Below, piece by piece: positions 11,528-21,790 of a stretch of DNA of 64,000 nt (the first letter of the stretch is position 1; every line of letters begins with the position of its first letter). The DNA is taken from assembly GCA_918026815.1 (NCBI GenBank), contig CAKJVC010000098.1, positions 1-64,000 on the forward strand, read 5' to 3'. Made by a program: the position numbers and the translations under genes. Source of the stretch: Chalara sp. BL73 (lineage: Eukaryota > Ascomycota > Leotiomycetes > Helotiales). The notes beneath the pieces were generated by a model. It was given only the letters and a program-made list of their open reading frames with translations, did not search any database and was not told the origin of the DNA.

Positions 11528-14500
11528 TCTCGTAGCCTACCGTTCGACGGGAGAACCACAACACCCTTCTTGTTTGAGTTGCATATGGGAACTTCTGAGA
11601 TGAGAATTCCAAATAGTAGCCTGTGCATGGTTGCATTATGCGATATTCAAATATATTACAAAGTTAAGGAGATAAAGCAGTACCTTACAGAACCTAAAGG
11701 GCACATTATACCACCACTACATCTGTCGTCAACGATAACTCAAATGAATGTTGCCCACCTGGAGTTATTTTCAGCAGTAGCCTGTTTTGCTGACAAGGAT
11801 TTACACGAGATCTCAGCGAACTTGGCCGATTGCCAGCTATTACTACCAGCATTCTGAGTTCGGAAGCAGCGGCTACTACATCACTTGAGCCATCCAGACT
11901 CCCACCTTACAGCTGTCCTATCAACGCCGAGTATGAATTATTTGATTACACTATTGCCTAGTTCCATGTCCTTTCCCCAGCTCTTGAGCATTCTCTGGAA
12001 CGAAGTATCTAAGCATGCACCGCCTTGAATAATGCCACAGATGAAGTGGCGCTGCTCCACTTGCCAGAAAGTTTGGAATAGACACAATGAGACTCTCAAC
12101 AGCTGAGATGTTTTCCTGTACTTCAGCTTTGTTCTAGAGAGCTTAGCGAAATAAAAACTGTTAGTCTTGAGCGGAGCCTCAATGTGATTGCCTAAGCTGA
12201 AGCAATGCATCTTCGTATTGGGTTACATTCCGGCGCAAGACTTTTTTTCAGACTTTTCCTGAAAATTCCTGAAAATTCCTGCTTTTCTTCTACAGGATAC
12301 CATCGACTGTAACACACCTCTGGACTCAGCTATAACCTGTTTTTATGCTATTGACTCTGTGCCGCGAAGACTGGCTGAGAGAGAGAAGGGTGGGGGGGGC
12401 GGGCCTAGGGGAGGGGGGGAGGATGAGTATGTCATCCTCTCAGGAACATCATTTCGACCCTCCTTCGGTTGTCTGGACAATATATTGAACTCCTGAGCCA
12501 CTGAAGCGGGCCAAATATCTTATCCGAGGGTGCCATCTAAACTCTGACCGCTATTTCAAACCGCCGTACTGCATTCTCAAAGAAGAAATTATAGGCAATG
12601 GCACTTTCCGTCGAAATGCTATCAAAAAATAGAGAAAAGAAGATCTTGGATGCCAGTGGACGCGTGGCATAACCAACTTCGGCAAAGAGGTTGTATTGAA
12701 TTCAGAGACATGAAGGCTCATGGGAATGCCATTTGTCAACACTGAACTGCGGGACCATGCTGCACTGAACTTTTGCGATCCTTATCACGAGTTTCTGCGG
12801 AAGCATCTCCTAGGTACGTTCTTATAAACCTTCGCAACTGTGGAGTCCAAGCCTTACATCTCGGACCGTTCCTTCGGGCGATCTTTGCCATATGCGATTA
12901 ATATCGATGTTCCTGGGCTTGGGTTTCCTTTTTGTGTGAGCGGTTTGCAATACGAATGGACAGTCTTTCGCTTGGAAATGGGGTGTAACCACAATTGGGC
13001 TCTGGCGCTAGTCACGAGTTGCAAAGGCTTGAAGTTGGCTTGGGAGGCTTAGTTCAACCAAACGATGAAGAATCGGACGCAACAAGAGGCCAATCGGAAC
13101 CTGTCCACAATTACGCCTTATAGCATAGCTCCTCAATATTAACCAGGGGTGCGCGTGGCACCCTTGGATCAATGCGGTCATTATTTAGCCGGTCTTATAT
13201 CAACGGAACACAAGGTATCTGACTCTCTGCAAGGAACACATGGAGAATTTCCAGCACATTGGGACGAGACTGCTTCTTAGAAATTTTAGAATGCGCAAAA
13301 GATATATCCCTTTCATCTTGCACTGGTTCTATGGCAGACAACTTATGAAAGGAACTTTGGAATTATGTGCTTGTTTGTACTTGCATTGCGCTATGTGCTT
13401 TGCAATCTCGTCTTTTTTTAGTTGATCTAGAAGTGAGACACTGTTGATGACACGAGAATAAGGTGAGGCTGAAATCGTCAGCCTAGACGGTTCATCTGAT
13501 GTCTGATGTCAGGATCCTTCCATGATCTTTTGAGTGGCTGACGTGCAGCTCAGGGGCTCTTTACCAAAGAATCTATGTATTCTAGAATGAGTAGCCACCT
13601 ACGCTAATTTCATTTAAAACCTGTTGCTTTTATGCGCGTGCAATATATCTGTAATATATTAATCCCTTCTATATGGCTTGCATCGTCTATGGAAGCGAAT
13701 CAATGAAAATTGTTTTCAGCGTGCCTGCATACGATAGCGGAAGGCGCATGCCGTAAGCACCCATAAATAGTAACCTATTCATGAGGTTGGCCGGACTTAC
13801 CGCGAGCATAGAGGTACCTGAATTTTTATCTCGAGATAATCAGCCCTATATGCTAAGAGCAATTGATAAGTCTTTCAAGTTTGCAAGTCATTGCGATATA
13901 GAAGTAGTTTTCAAGGCACAGAGTATCGTCTAGGCTTGGCTAGTAAAAGCATTGTGTATACTCGGCCAGCCGTTGGAGATGACCTGGTAGACAATATTGT
14001 CTGCAAGTGTTGTCAAGAAAGCACATCCGACTCGAAAAAAAACACTACTCACAGTTGGCCAAGGTTCCTGCAGATTCAAACTGGGTCGAGCTGTGAGGAG
14101 CGGTAAATAATAAAGGCCTTCTGTATGACTAGATCGCGTTCAGGTGCATAAGCCCTTGAGGCTCGCCAATCCAGCTATCTGGCGAGGCTTTCCATTGCAG
14201 TCATGCTCTGCTCGGGTTTATCTTAATATGGGTTATTATGGGTCCTCGATACGGGAGAGCAACATGATCAACCTTGTTGCCACGAGATCCCATGATCTGT
14301 GCCTCCCGTACCCATTCTGATTCGGAATAGAGTTCAATTACTTGCAGGGAACCCCTTAAAGCTACAGTCATCAGAATCACTCAATCTCGCCAGCTTTTGG
14401 TTAGAGCCTCGAGAGGTTTCTTCTGCCTAGTATTACTTAGTAACCTTCTTTACAAGACACCTCCTCTAAAGAAGTCAAGAAAGGATATTTTACACGAAGG

Positions 14501-15127
14501 TGGAGCATGAGGATCGCTCAGCCTGCGAGTGTTGGCAGTTTGAACGGCAAAGACTCTCTGAAATTCAGCCACTGATGTGATCAACTGCCAGCCAGTACTC
14601 CGCATCTTACATGGTCACACCACCTATCATCGTTGAAAAACGACTTTACCATCCTTGCTCACATCGAATTCATGTTTTTTGCGCTGCCTGCCTTGTCGAT
14701 AGGCATCTCACGCCCAGGGTGCCTGGCGGGAAGTTGCATTGAGAAAAAAATGCGTCAACCTCCATCGCCGTATTCATTGACGCAGAGACACACACCCCCA
14801 AGCTAGGCTAGTTGACAAATTCGGCAGACGACATCGTGAGAACTTGCATTATCCAATGTTCATGCCGCACCCGTAGGATCATTTTGCTGCCAACAACCGA
14901 GATGAGTTGGAGTTATGTGATGGGAACTCTGGCGCGAGAATTTTGCGGTTTTTAGCGAGCTGATAGGAGAAGGGGCGAAGTCTTCGAGATGCGAAGGCCA
15001 CCATCTTAAGGCGCTGGCCAACTATATATACCTTCGTATGTGCCCCTAAGGTGCTCATATTCCCTCATCGCTTTCAGCCATCTCATCTAATAGATCCCAA
15101 GGATTGGACACTCCTTCCCTCTTCAAG
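11528..15127. other. Gene-poor stretch upstream of the laccase gene
   Basis: About 3.6 kb with no supported gene. Only short open frames without motifs occur. A G-rich patch lies at about 12389-12420, and a 10-bp direct repeat (tgaaaattcc, twice) at about 12259-12280. The right-hand few hundred bases should be the laccase promoter. I see no RNA gene. Confidence 0.45.
15021..15030 (+). promoter_or_regulatory. TATA-like element of the laccase gene
   Basis: The sequence actatatata sits about 100 bp upstream of the laccase ATG at 15128, in a position suited to a core promoter TATA box. Assignment is by position and sequence only. Confidence 0.5.
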
Positions 15128-17240
15128 ATGCTTTTCAAAAGCCTTCTTTTGGCAATCGCTTCACTCGGCCTAGCTTCTGCTGCGGCTATACTCACTCCTT
15201 TGCAGGATGTAGCCTCCCTTGATACTTTGTCTCCTCGACAGTCCTGTGGTAGGACTGAGGGCTCCAGGTCAGTCACCTTCTCGGCACGAAGTTCCCCTTT
15301 CAACACATGGCTTTCAGACCGGCCTCAACTCCAGACTGTTACTAAGGCAGACCAACTGACACTGAGGATATTTAGATGGTGCTGGGATGATACCCACGAT
15401 ATTAGCACTGACTCTGAGGTCTCTTGGCCGATCACTAACCAGGTCAAACGAGTAAGTAGAGATTGAAGCGTATGGTCATACAGACCTTGTGCTGACTATG
15501 TCTTCTTCTAGTTCACCCTCGTTGTTGAGCAAGTCTTCAAGAGTGCAGCCGACTCTCCTGATGGCACTCCAGTGACCATGTTGCTTATCAATGGAACCTA
15601 TCCCGGTCCTACATTGGTCGCAGGTATGTTGCCACTGAGCCATTGCCCCAAGCCAGACAGCTAATGGGTGGTGCATAGACTGGGGAGATGATCTAGAAAT
15701 CACTGTGATTAACAGAATGTCTGACAATGGGTGAGTAGTTGTGATACCGCAGCTTAAAAGACATGAGCTAACTGGTACAATAGAACAAGCATGCACTGGC
15801 ATGGCTTTGTTCAGAAAAACTCTAACATTGCTGATGGGTAAGAGAACTCTCTCAAATACCTCTTCTACTTATCTAACATTACGCAGTGTCAACGGAGTGA
15901 CTGAATGCCCAATTGTGCCCAACGGTGGCTCGAGAGTGTACAGGTTCCGAGCCACTCAGCATGGAACTACTTGGTATCACTCTCATTTCTCTGCCCAATA
16001 TGGCGATGGAGTTGTAGGAACCTTTATCATCAATGGCCCTGCCTCCTCAGACTATGCTATTGATCTTGGAACATTCCCAATCAGCGACTTCTACTATGAG
16101 AACTCGTATCAATTAGCATTCCAAGCTGCTCGCACTGGCCCACCAACAGCAAGAAACCTTGTGTTCAACGGCACCAACACCAATGCAGCCGGGCTTGGCA
16201 GGAAGAACGTGACCCCATTGACACCAGGAAAGAAGCATCGTCTTCGTATCATCAACACCTCTGTCGATCAAGGATTCTATGTGTCCTTGGATGGCCATCA
16301 GTTCCATGTCATTGAGGCAGATTTTGTCCCAGTCACTCCATTCACCACAACCTGGCTCTTCATTGGAATCGGTCAACGATATGATGTCATCATCGATGCG
16401 AACCAAACCGCAGAAAACTACTGGTTCCGCGCATCGCTCGCCGCAATCTGCGGCGCTAACGCTAGAGCCTCTAATATGACTTCCATCTTTAACTATGTTG
16501 GCGTCCCAGTTGCGAACCCAACAACTACAGGTGCAGCACTCGCAGACAATGCTTGCATCGATCCACTTGCGAGCTTGCACCCATACACTCCCAAAGCCGT
16601 CGACTCATCCACTTTTACCCTCCCCGGAAACATCCACAATCTCAGTGGCATCCTCCGCGACAATCAAGGACTTTTCACCTGGAACATCGATGGAACACCG
16701 ATCAATGTTGACTGGGGAACCCCAACCCTCGAATACGTCGTTAACAGCAACGACAATTACCCCGATGAGTTGGTGGTACACGATATCCCTAACGCCAACC
16801 AGTGGGTCTTCTGGATAATCCAGAATCTCGGCTTCATTCCGCACCCCATCCATCTGCATGGCCATGACTTCCACATTCTAGGCGCTAAAGCCAATACGCA
16901 GTTCTCCGCCACCGAAGCACAAGGCCTTAATTTTGCTGATCCGATGAGGCGCGATGTTGCGACGCTGCCAGGCTCAGGTTACTTGGTGATCGCGTTCAAG
17001 ACAGATAATCCGGGGGCATGGCTGATGCATTGCCATATCGCATGGCATGTGAGCGAGGGCCTTGCCGTGCAGTTTTTGGAGCGGAAGAGTGAAATTGCCA
17101 GCGTGATGGATCTAAGTCACCTTGCAGACGAGTGCCAGACTTGGGATACGTATTATGCGACGAGCCCGTACAAGAAGGATGACTCGGGTTTGAGACAAGC
17201 AAACCCCAAGAGCAAGCCTAATGGTATTTCCGGCTTGTGA
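15128..17240 (+). CDS. Laccase (multicopper oxidase), secreted
   Basis: Predicted 595 aa from six exons: 15128-15267, 15376-15451, 15512-15623, 15679-15730, 15784-15837 and 15887-17240. The N-terminus MLFKSLLLAIASLGLASAAA is a signal peptide. The mature start has the laccase pattern CGRTEGSRWCWDDTHDIST once the first intron (gtcagt..tttag) is removed. Copper motifs are complete: HWHG (H131, H133), WYHSH (H176, H178), HPIHLHGH (464-471) and HCHIAWH (526-532), with type-1 ligand C527. The residue ten after this Cys is Leu537, so the axial position is Leu. The C-terminus ends ISGL and has DSGL some 16 residues earlier, resembling the C-terminal plug of ascomycete laccases. By family it oxidises phenols with four-electron reduction of O2 outside the cell. 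Likely roles are in pigment, lignin or phenolic detoxification. All catalytic residues are present. Confidence 0.96.
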
Positions 17241-17486
17241 GGCGGTAATGGATTGAACGCTCCACACTTGAGGCTTTTCTATAAGTAATTTCTTTTCCTA
17301 ATCTGAGGGTTTTGGGATATATCTTTTTCTTTTGTAGTGTGGAGTATATAAGATGGATATTTGGAATTTCATAGCGGCTCAACTGAGTCGGGGCTAAATA
17401 TGGAGGGGATAACACAGCTCAATATACGTACTTATCAAGTAACATCTTCCTATGCTTTTTCTTGCCTCCATATCCCTCAGTTCACC

Positions 17487-18116
17487 TTACTTTCGATTTC
17501 CAAAGCCTACCAAAAACCCAATCCTCAACAACAGCCCAAGAATAAGAATACCGTTGTTGATCCACTCATCGTTTGTCCATTTCAATATCTCGAACACTAT
17601 ATTGGCATCAACATCAAGCTTCAACTTAACATCCTCTCCAAATTTCAACCAATTGGAAGGAAAGGACAGACATACAGCGTTCAGGCGCAGCGGCATAGAT
17701 GGCATAGATATGTCCAGCATCGCTGATAACCAGACTAAGAATTACAGCTTTCCAGACCTTGAGCTCCGAAGAAAGGCGAAGGACGAGCGCCTCATTGAGC
17801 GCGAGGTAGACATAGAGCGCGGCGATATTGGTTAGAAGTAGCGCGAGGAGAGGTGTTAGGGTGGTTGGCGTTACTAGACGATTTGCTGATTAGGATTCAT
17901 TCGGAGACACATGAGCTATAGCGGAGAAGCGAGGTGGGGAAAGGGAAATGGGAGATTACGGGTCAGGGGCTGAGGGATCGTGCTGTGGAGGAATTTGGAT
18001 GGGTCGGTGTATATGAGGTACGCGCCGCCGAGGGCGAATATGGGGTCAAGATACAGGAAGTAGATGCGGTAGATTAGCGCTGTTGCGTTTGTTGGGGAGG
18101 AAGTGGTCGGCGCCAT
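17487..18116 (-). CDS. Small integral membrane protein (DUF7704-like), last junction unresolved
   Basis: The start ATG at 18116-18114 opens MAPTTSSPTNATALIYRIYF, followed by LYLDPIFALGGAYLIY (membrane segment 1). Exon 1 is 17960-18116. Exon 2 (17676-17873, or starting at 17885) encodes TPLLALLLTNIAALYVYLAL, then NEALVLRLSSELKVWKAVIL and SDAGHIYAIYAAAPER. The C-terminal exon encodes ILKWTNDEWINNG and then ILILGLLLRIGFLVGFG, ending at 17487. This arrangement (YFLYLDP, a NEALVLR loop, then W..DEW.N and a final helix) matches a fungal family of four-helix membrane proteins of unknown function. The gtatgt donor at 17675 has no acceptor that keeps the final frame open. The only phase-compatible AG would create a TAG codon. 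The gene may use a non-obvious splice or be broken. The family name is from memory. Confidence 0.6.
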
Positions 18117-18264
18117 TTCGAGGTGATGAGGGGGGAGGTGGTCTTTGTGAAGAAAGCTTTACAATTTGGCTGACTTTTCGGTGTCCGTGTCGGTTTATAG
18201 AACGAGGTGGTACAAAGCAGTGGACGGAAGTACCGGTAATATAAGCTGACACGAGAGGTGGTTG

Positions 18265-18290
18265 GGTGCCAAGACATTGGTCTTGGCACC
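18265..18290. repeat. 26-bp inverted repeat (11-bp arms, 4-nt loop)
   Basis: Left arm GGTGCCAAGAC (18265-18275), loop attg, right arm GTCTTGGCACC (18280-18290), with no mismatch. A second ttggcacc follows directly. It lies between the start of the small membrane-protein gene and the end of the amidotransferase gene, so it could be a regulator-binding palindrome or an RNA hairpin of one of those transcripts. Function is unknown. Confidence 0.7.
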
Positions 18291-18406
18291 ATTTGGCACC
18301 ATTTTTAGTATTTGCCGTAGTTGCTCCATGCTACTAATGGAGGTGGTAAAACAATTGAGTTATCACTAACTCGCCCATATCATGAATGAAATGATGCCAC
18401 TCAATT

Positions 18407-19224
18407 TCATTTCTCATCGACCCATTCAATTACTCGCCGAAGTAATTCAACCCCATCCTGGGGATCGTTTATAGTTGCCCTCATCTCCCCAATTTCTTCT
18501 TTAGATTTACCCTCAGTGTACGTGGTATCATCATCCCAGATGAGATCTTTGGCAAACTTTCCCATGATCTCTGGATGCGCCTGAAACGACAGCATGGTGT
18601 TCGATTTTGACACAAATGCCTCATTATTCTCTGCCAGTAAGATGAAGTCATCCGTGGCTTTCGCAACTTCACGAACATGGAATTGTGTTGCGACCTCAGC
18701 TTAATTAGCTGTTGAAGAGAAAGTCTGACAGCAGGAATGACCTACATATGATCCTTTCTCAGCAGCGAAAGGGAAGAATCTTTTTCCCTCTTCAGTCAAT
18801 CGGACATGAACAAGCCCTGCCTGCCTCACTTGATAGTCAGCGACCGGCTGCCAATCCCGAAAATACGCAGTATAACTTACGACCGGACCGTTAGGCACAG
18901 CAGCTACATGACCACCAAATGCTCTCAATAAAATTTGGTGTCCCAACAGATACCCAGCATCTTCGTTTTTGGCGCCTCTTTTGCGGTGGTTCTCACAAAG
19001 TCTAACATCTTCAGGATCCATGGGTCAGATGCAGACGCATCTGCTTTGCCACCACTTAAAATGATAAGGTCATATTCTGTAGGGACAGGATACTCCTCCT
19101 TTTCAATTGGGTCGAAAAAGTCAAGCTTGGTAATTTTGCTGAAGATATCAGTAAAGGCTTGCTGAATCTCGGTCCAGAAATGAGCTGAGGGAGGATGGTT
19201 TACGAGCACAGCGATGTTCAACAT
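18407..19224 (-). CDS. Class-I glutamine amidotransferase-like protein, with a frameshift at the nucleophile motif
   Basis: The start ATG at 19224-19222 begins MLNIAVLVNHPP. Next come the PTEYDLIILSGGKADA strand, the catalytic region KMLGICW, then GHQILLRAFGGHVAAVPNGP, and at the C-terminus LLAENNEAF and LSFQAHPEIMGKFAK, which carries the catalytic His and Glu (HPE). Exons are 18746-19224 and 18407-18694, joined by an intron gtaggt..ctgag. GICW and GHQ lie in different frames. The family sequence GICxGHQ returns only if one G is added to the G3 run (CCC at 18942-18944 on the plus strand). With that base the protein would be 255 aa, normal for this family of small cytosolic amidotransferase-like (GMP-synthase-like) hydrolases. 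The rest of the frame shows no decay, so a sequence error is as likely as a pseudogene. It is divergent from the Zn2Cys6 gene at 19588. Confidence 0.8.
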
Positions 19225-19587
19225 TCTGCTATATACTTATATAAAAACTGATGACGATTTGAAATTCAGAATTTGTTTCTTAACAGGCATCTACCAGTCC
19301 GAACTTGAAGTAGCCAACCATGACAAATTTATAGACGCTCGGGTAAGGTATGCCGCTATATCGGGTGGCTTCTGATTGGCTGGGGAAGAAATGGAACCTA
19401 AGTTGTGCCGAGCGGGTGTTACGGCCTGACACGCTAGGCATTAGGCACGGCTATAGCTTTTACCTTCGGCATTCTTTCTCTCTCCTTCCCTTCCTTCAAC
19501 ATCCAACTCTCCCAACTCGCGCCACTGAACTCTTCAAATACACTTGATTCCATACCCGATTCATCGTGGCAAGGAATTAATCCCGAC
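19225..19587. other. Shared divergent promoter region (amidotransferase / Zn2Cys6 regulator)
   Basis: These 363 bp lie between the start codons of two divergent genes. The part before 19588 is rich in C and T (for example ctctctccttcccttccttc near 19480), typical of a fungal leader. No specific binding site was recognised. Confidence 0.45.
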
Positions 19588-21790
19588 ATGATGGAGGGTG
19601 TACCTACTCCTCTGCATGTGTCCTCTAACATTGACGGCAATACCAGCGAGCAGCACCTGGCAACGCCGAGGGATCCTAGCGATCACCAGGATCTCAGCCA
19701 AACCCGAAAGCGCGTGTCGCAAGCATGTCAAGCCTGCGCAAAGAGAAAGACTAAGGTATACTATCCAGTTCTTCGCTCCACGGTCTGCAATTAACGAGTC
19801 TACTAATTTGATGTTCAGTGCGATGGTGCCGTGCCCAAGTGCACACAGTGCGTGCAGCGTGATATCCCGGAGTGCACATACGCGCAATCCCGTCGCAACA
19901 AACGGTGAGTCAAACCACCAATGATTAAGTACTCGGAACAAAAAATAATATTCATGATGCTTCTTCCTTCTGAAAATCCGATCAATCTTATCCAAATGGC
20001 AAACTGACTACCTATAGCCAACGAAGAAGCTCTCCGCTGGGGCTGAGTTTCGGCTATGACGCCACAAATCAGAGCAGTCAATACAATAACCCAGACGGAA
20101 ATGAAAATGGTGACCAGAAATACCATCCTCAACAAGATGCGACTCGGCTCGGGAACCAAGGCACGCCAAGCAACGCGGGTTTTACGGCCTTGGGAGCTCT
20201 AGCTGATTTCGCAACCGCGCGGAGGTCAAACTCGATACAGGTCCCCTTACGCCAGCCGCCTCCGCCAGTGGTCCGCCCTCTCCTGTCTGTCTCTCAACCT
20301 ACATCCAGACTACTATTCAAAACATATTTCTCCACCATCCATCCGATGTGGCCAATCCTTTACAAGCCTATGTACGACTTGACCGGCTACGATTATCTCC
20401 AAGATAAGATAGCTCCGCCACTACTTTATGCAATATATTCAATCGCGGCTTGTGTTCAGCCTGGGTACCCAGATCCGGATGAAAATTATCAGGATTTTCC
20501 CTCTCCACAACAATCTTTCGAGGCTGCACTAGCTGCACTTCAACAAACCGGACCACTAAACCTTCTTAAACCTTCGATTGATGCCTGTCAGGCATTAACT
20601 ATTCTCGCACTTCAGCAACATGGAGTGGCAGAAGACGCATCAGCGGCTCTTTTATGTAGCCTCGCGTCATCTATGGCCATTGAGCTCAAATTACACCGAG
20701 CGACAACAGCGAGCTCCGATGCTACTGACACTCAGGTCCGCTCACGTTTGTGGTGGAATATCTATGTTCTAGACAAAATGTTGGCCTGCGAGATGGGTCG
20801 ACCAGTACATCTTAGATGGGAAGAGCAGGATAATGTTTTCCCATCTTCATCAGAATCTGACGAGTATCAACTCCTCTCCCTACGCTCGTCGGGTCAGAAT
20901 CGCGTTAGCTCGGTCAAAACGCACACGATTTCCGGGTTTCACACAACAATACAGATAACTGTGATTATGGAACGGATCTCTCGGCAGATCTATTCAATTA
21001 AGGGACGAGAAGCTATCAATGAGCGTTCGCCGAGCGCTGAAGAGACTAGAGCTCGCTTCTCGCAGGACTTGAAAGAATACAAAGATATGATGGACGCTTC
21101 ACCACTGAAACTAGATCCCAGCAATGGGAATGTTCCTGCGCCAGTTACGATCACAAACATGGTTGTAAGTATTTCATGAAGTTGATTCAAGAGTCTTTAA
21201 TAACGCGATTGTAGTGGATGTGGTGCCTTACGATCCTCCTACATCGGCCATTCATTGGAAACCACCAACCTGGTGGGAAGGATGCTAAAGATCCGCTTCA
21301 GGAGTGCTTTGTGGCTGCAAGCAACATATGTAACATCTTGGAGGGCTATGCCGACAATCTTCCAATGTTATCATGCGATCTTATATTTCCCATCTTCACG
21401 ACTGCCAGCACACTCTCTTACTCCACCAAACAAAGCGCATTTGAGGATGGTGAGACGCGAAGACGCATAGACTTGTGCATTCGCTGGCTCCAAGTTTTGG
21501 GAAAAAGTTGGAAGAATGCCAGCACACGCGGAGAAGTGTTGGCTCAAGGTACATGGCATAACCGAAACCTAGACATTCGTGCAACTAACGTAATATTTCC
21601 AGACTATAAGCCCTCTTCACGCATTTCCACCCCAGAGAATCATCTTTCCCATAACCGTGGGCCACAAAATGGCACCGGACAGTGGTCCATGGAGGACTGG
21701 TCCTTCCTTAACAAATTTTCAGACCCCACCGATGAATTCTATGCCATGGATGCCGACTTCCGTAACCTGCTTCAGGGTCCGATTGCTTAG
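19588..21790 (+). CDS. Zn2Cys6 transcription factor with fungal-specific TF domain
   Basis: Predicted 640 aa from exons 19588-19755, 19819-19904, 20018-21164, 21215-21548 and 21603-21790, all in phase. The zinc cluster is split by intron 1 exactly before its third cysteine. Exon 1 ends RVSQACQACAKRKTK and exon 2 starts CDGAVPKCTQC, giving spacing CX2CX6CX6CX2CX7C, then YAQSRRNKR. The regulatory domain is well preserved: FKTYFSTIHPMWPILYKPMY, then PPLLYAIYSIAACVQP, SRLWWNIYVLDKMLACEMGR and MWCLTILLHRPFIGN. The last intron (21549-21602, gtacat..ttccag, with a good gcaactaacg branch site) is 54 nt and open in frame. Retention would add 18 residues. The protein is a nuclear regulator, and its target pathway cannot be read from the sequence. 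It shares a promoter region with the amidotransferase-like gene. Confidence 0.9.

Noticed and set aside
16113..16580. 155-codon minus-strand frame inside the laccase
   Set aside because: Antisense of a conserved laccase exon with all copper motifs on the plus strand.
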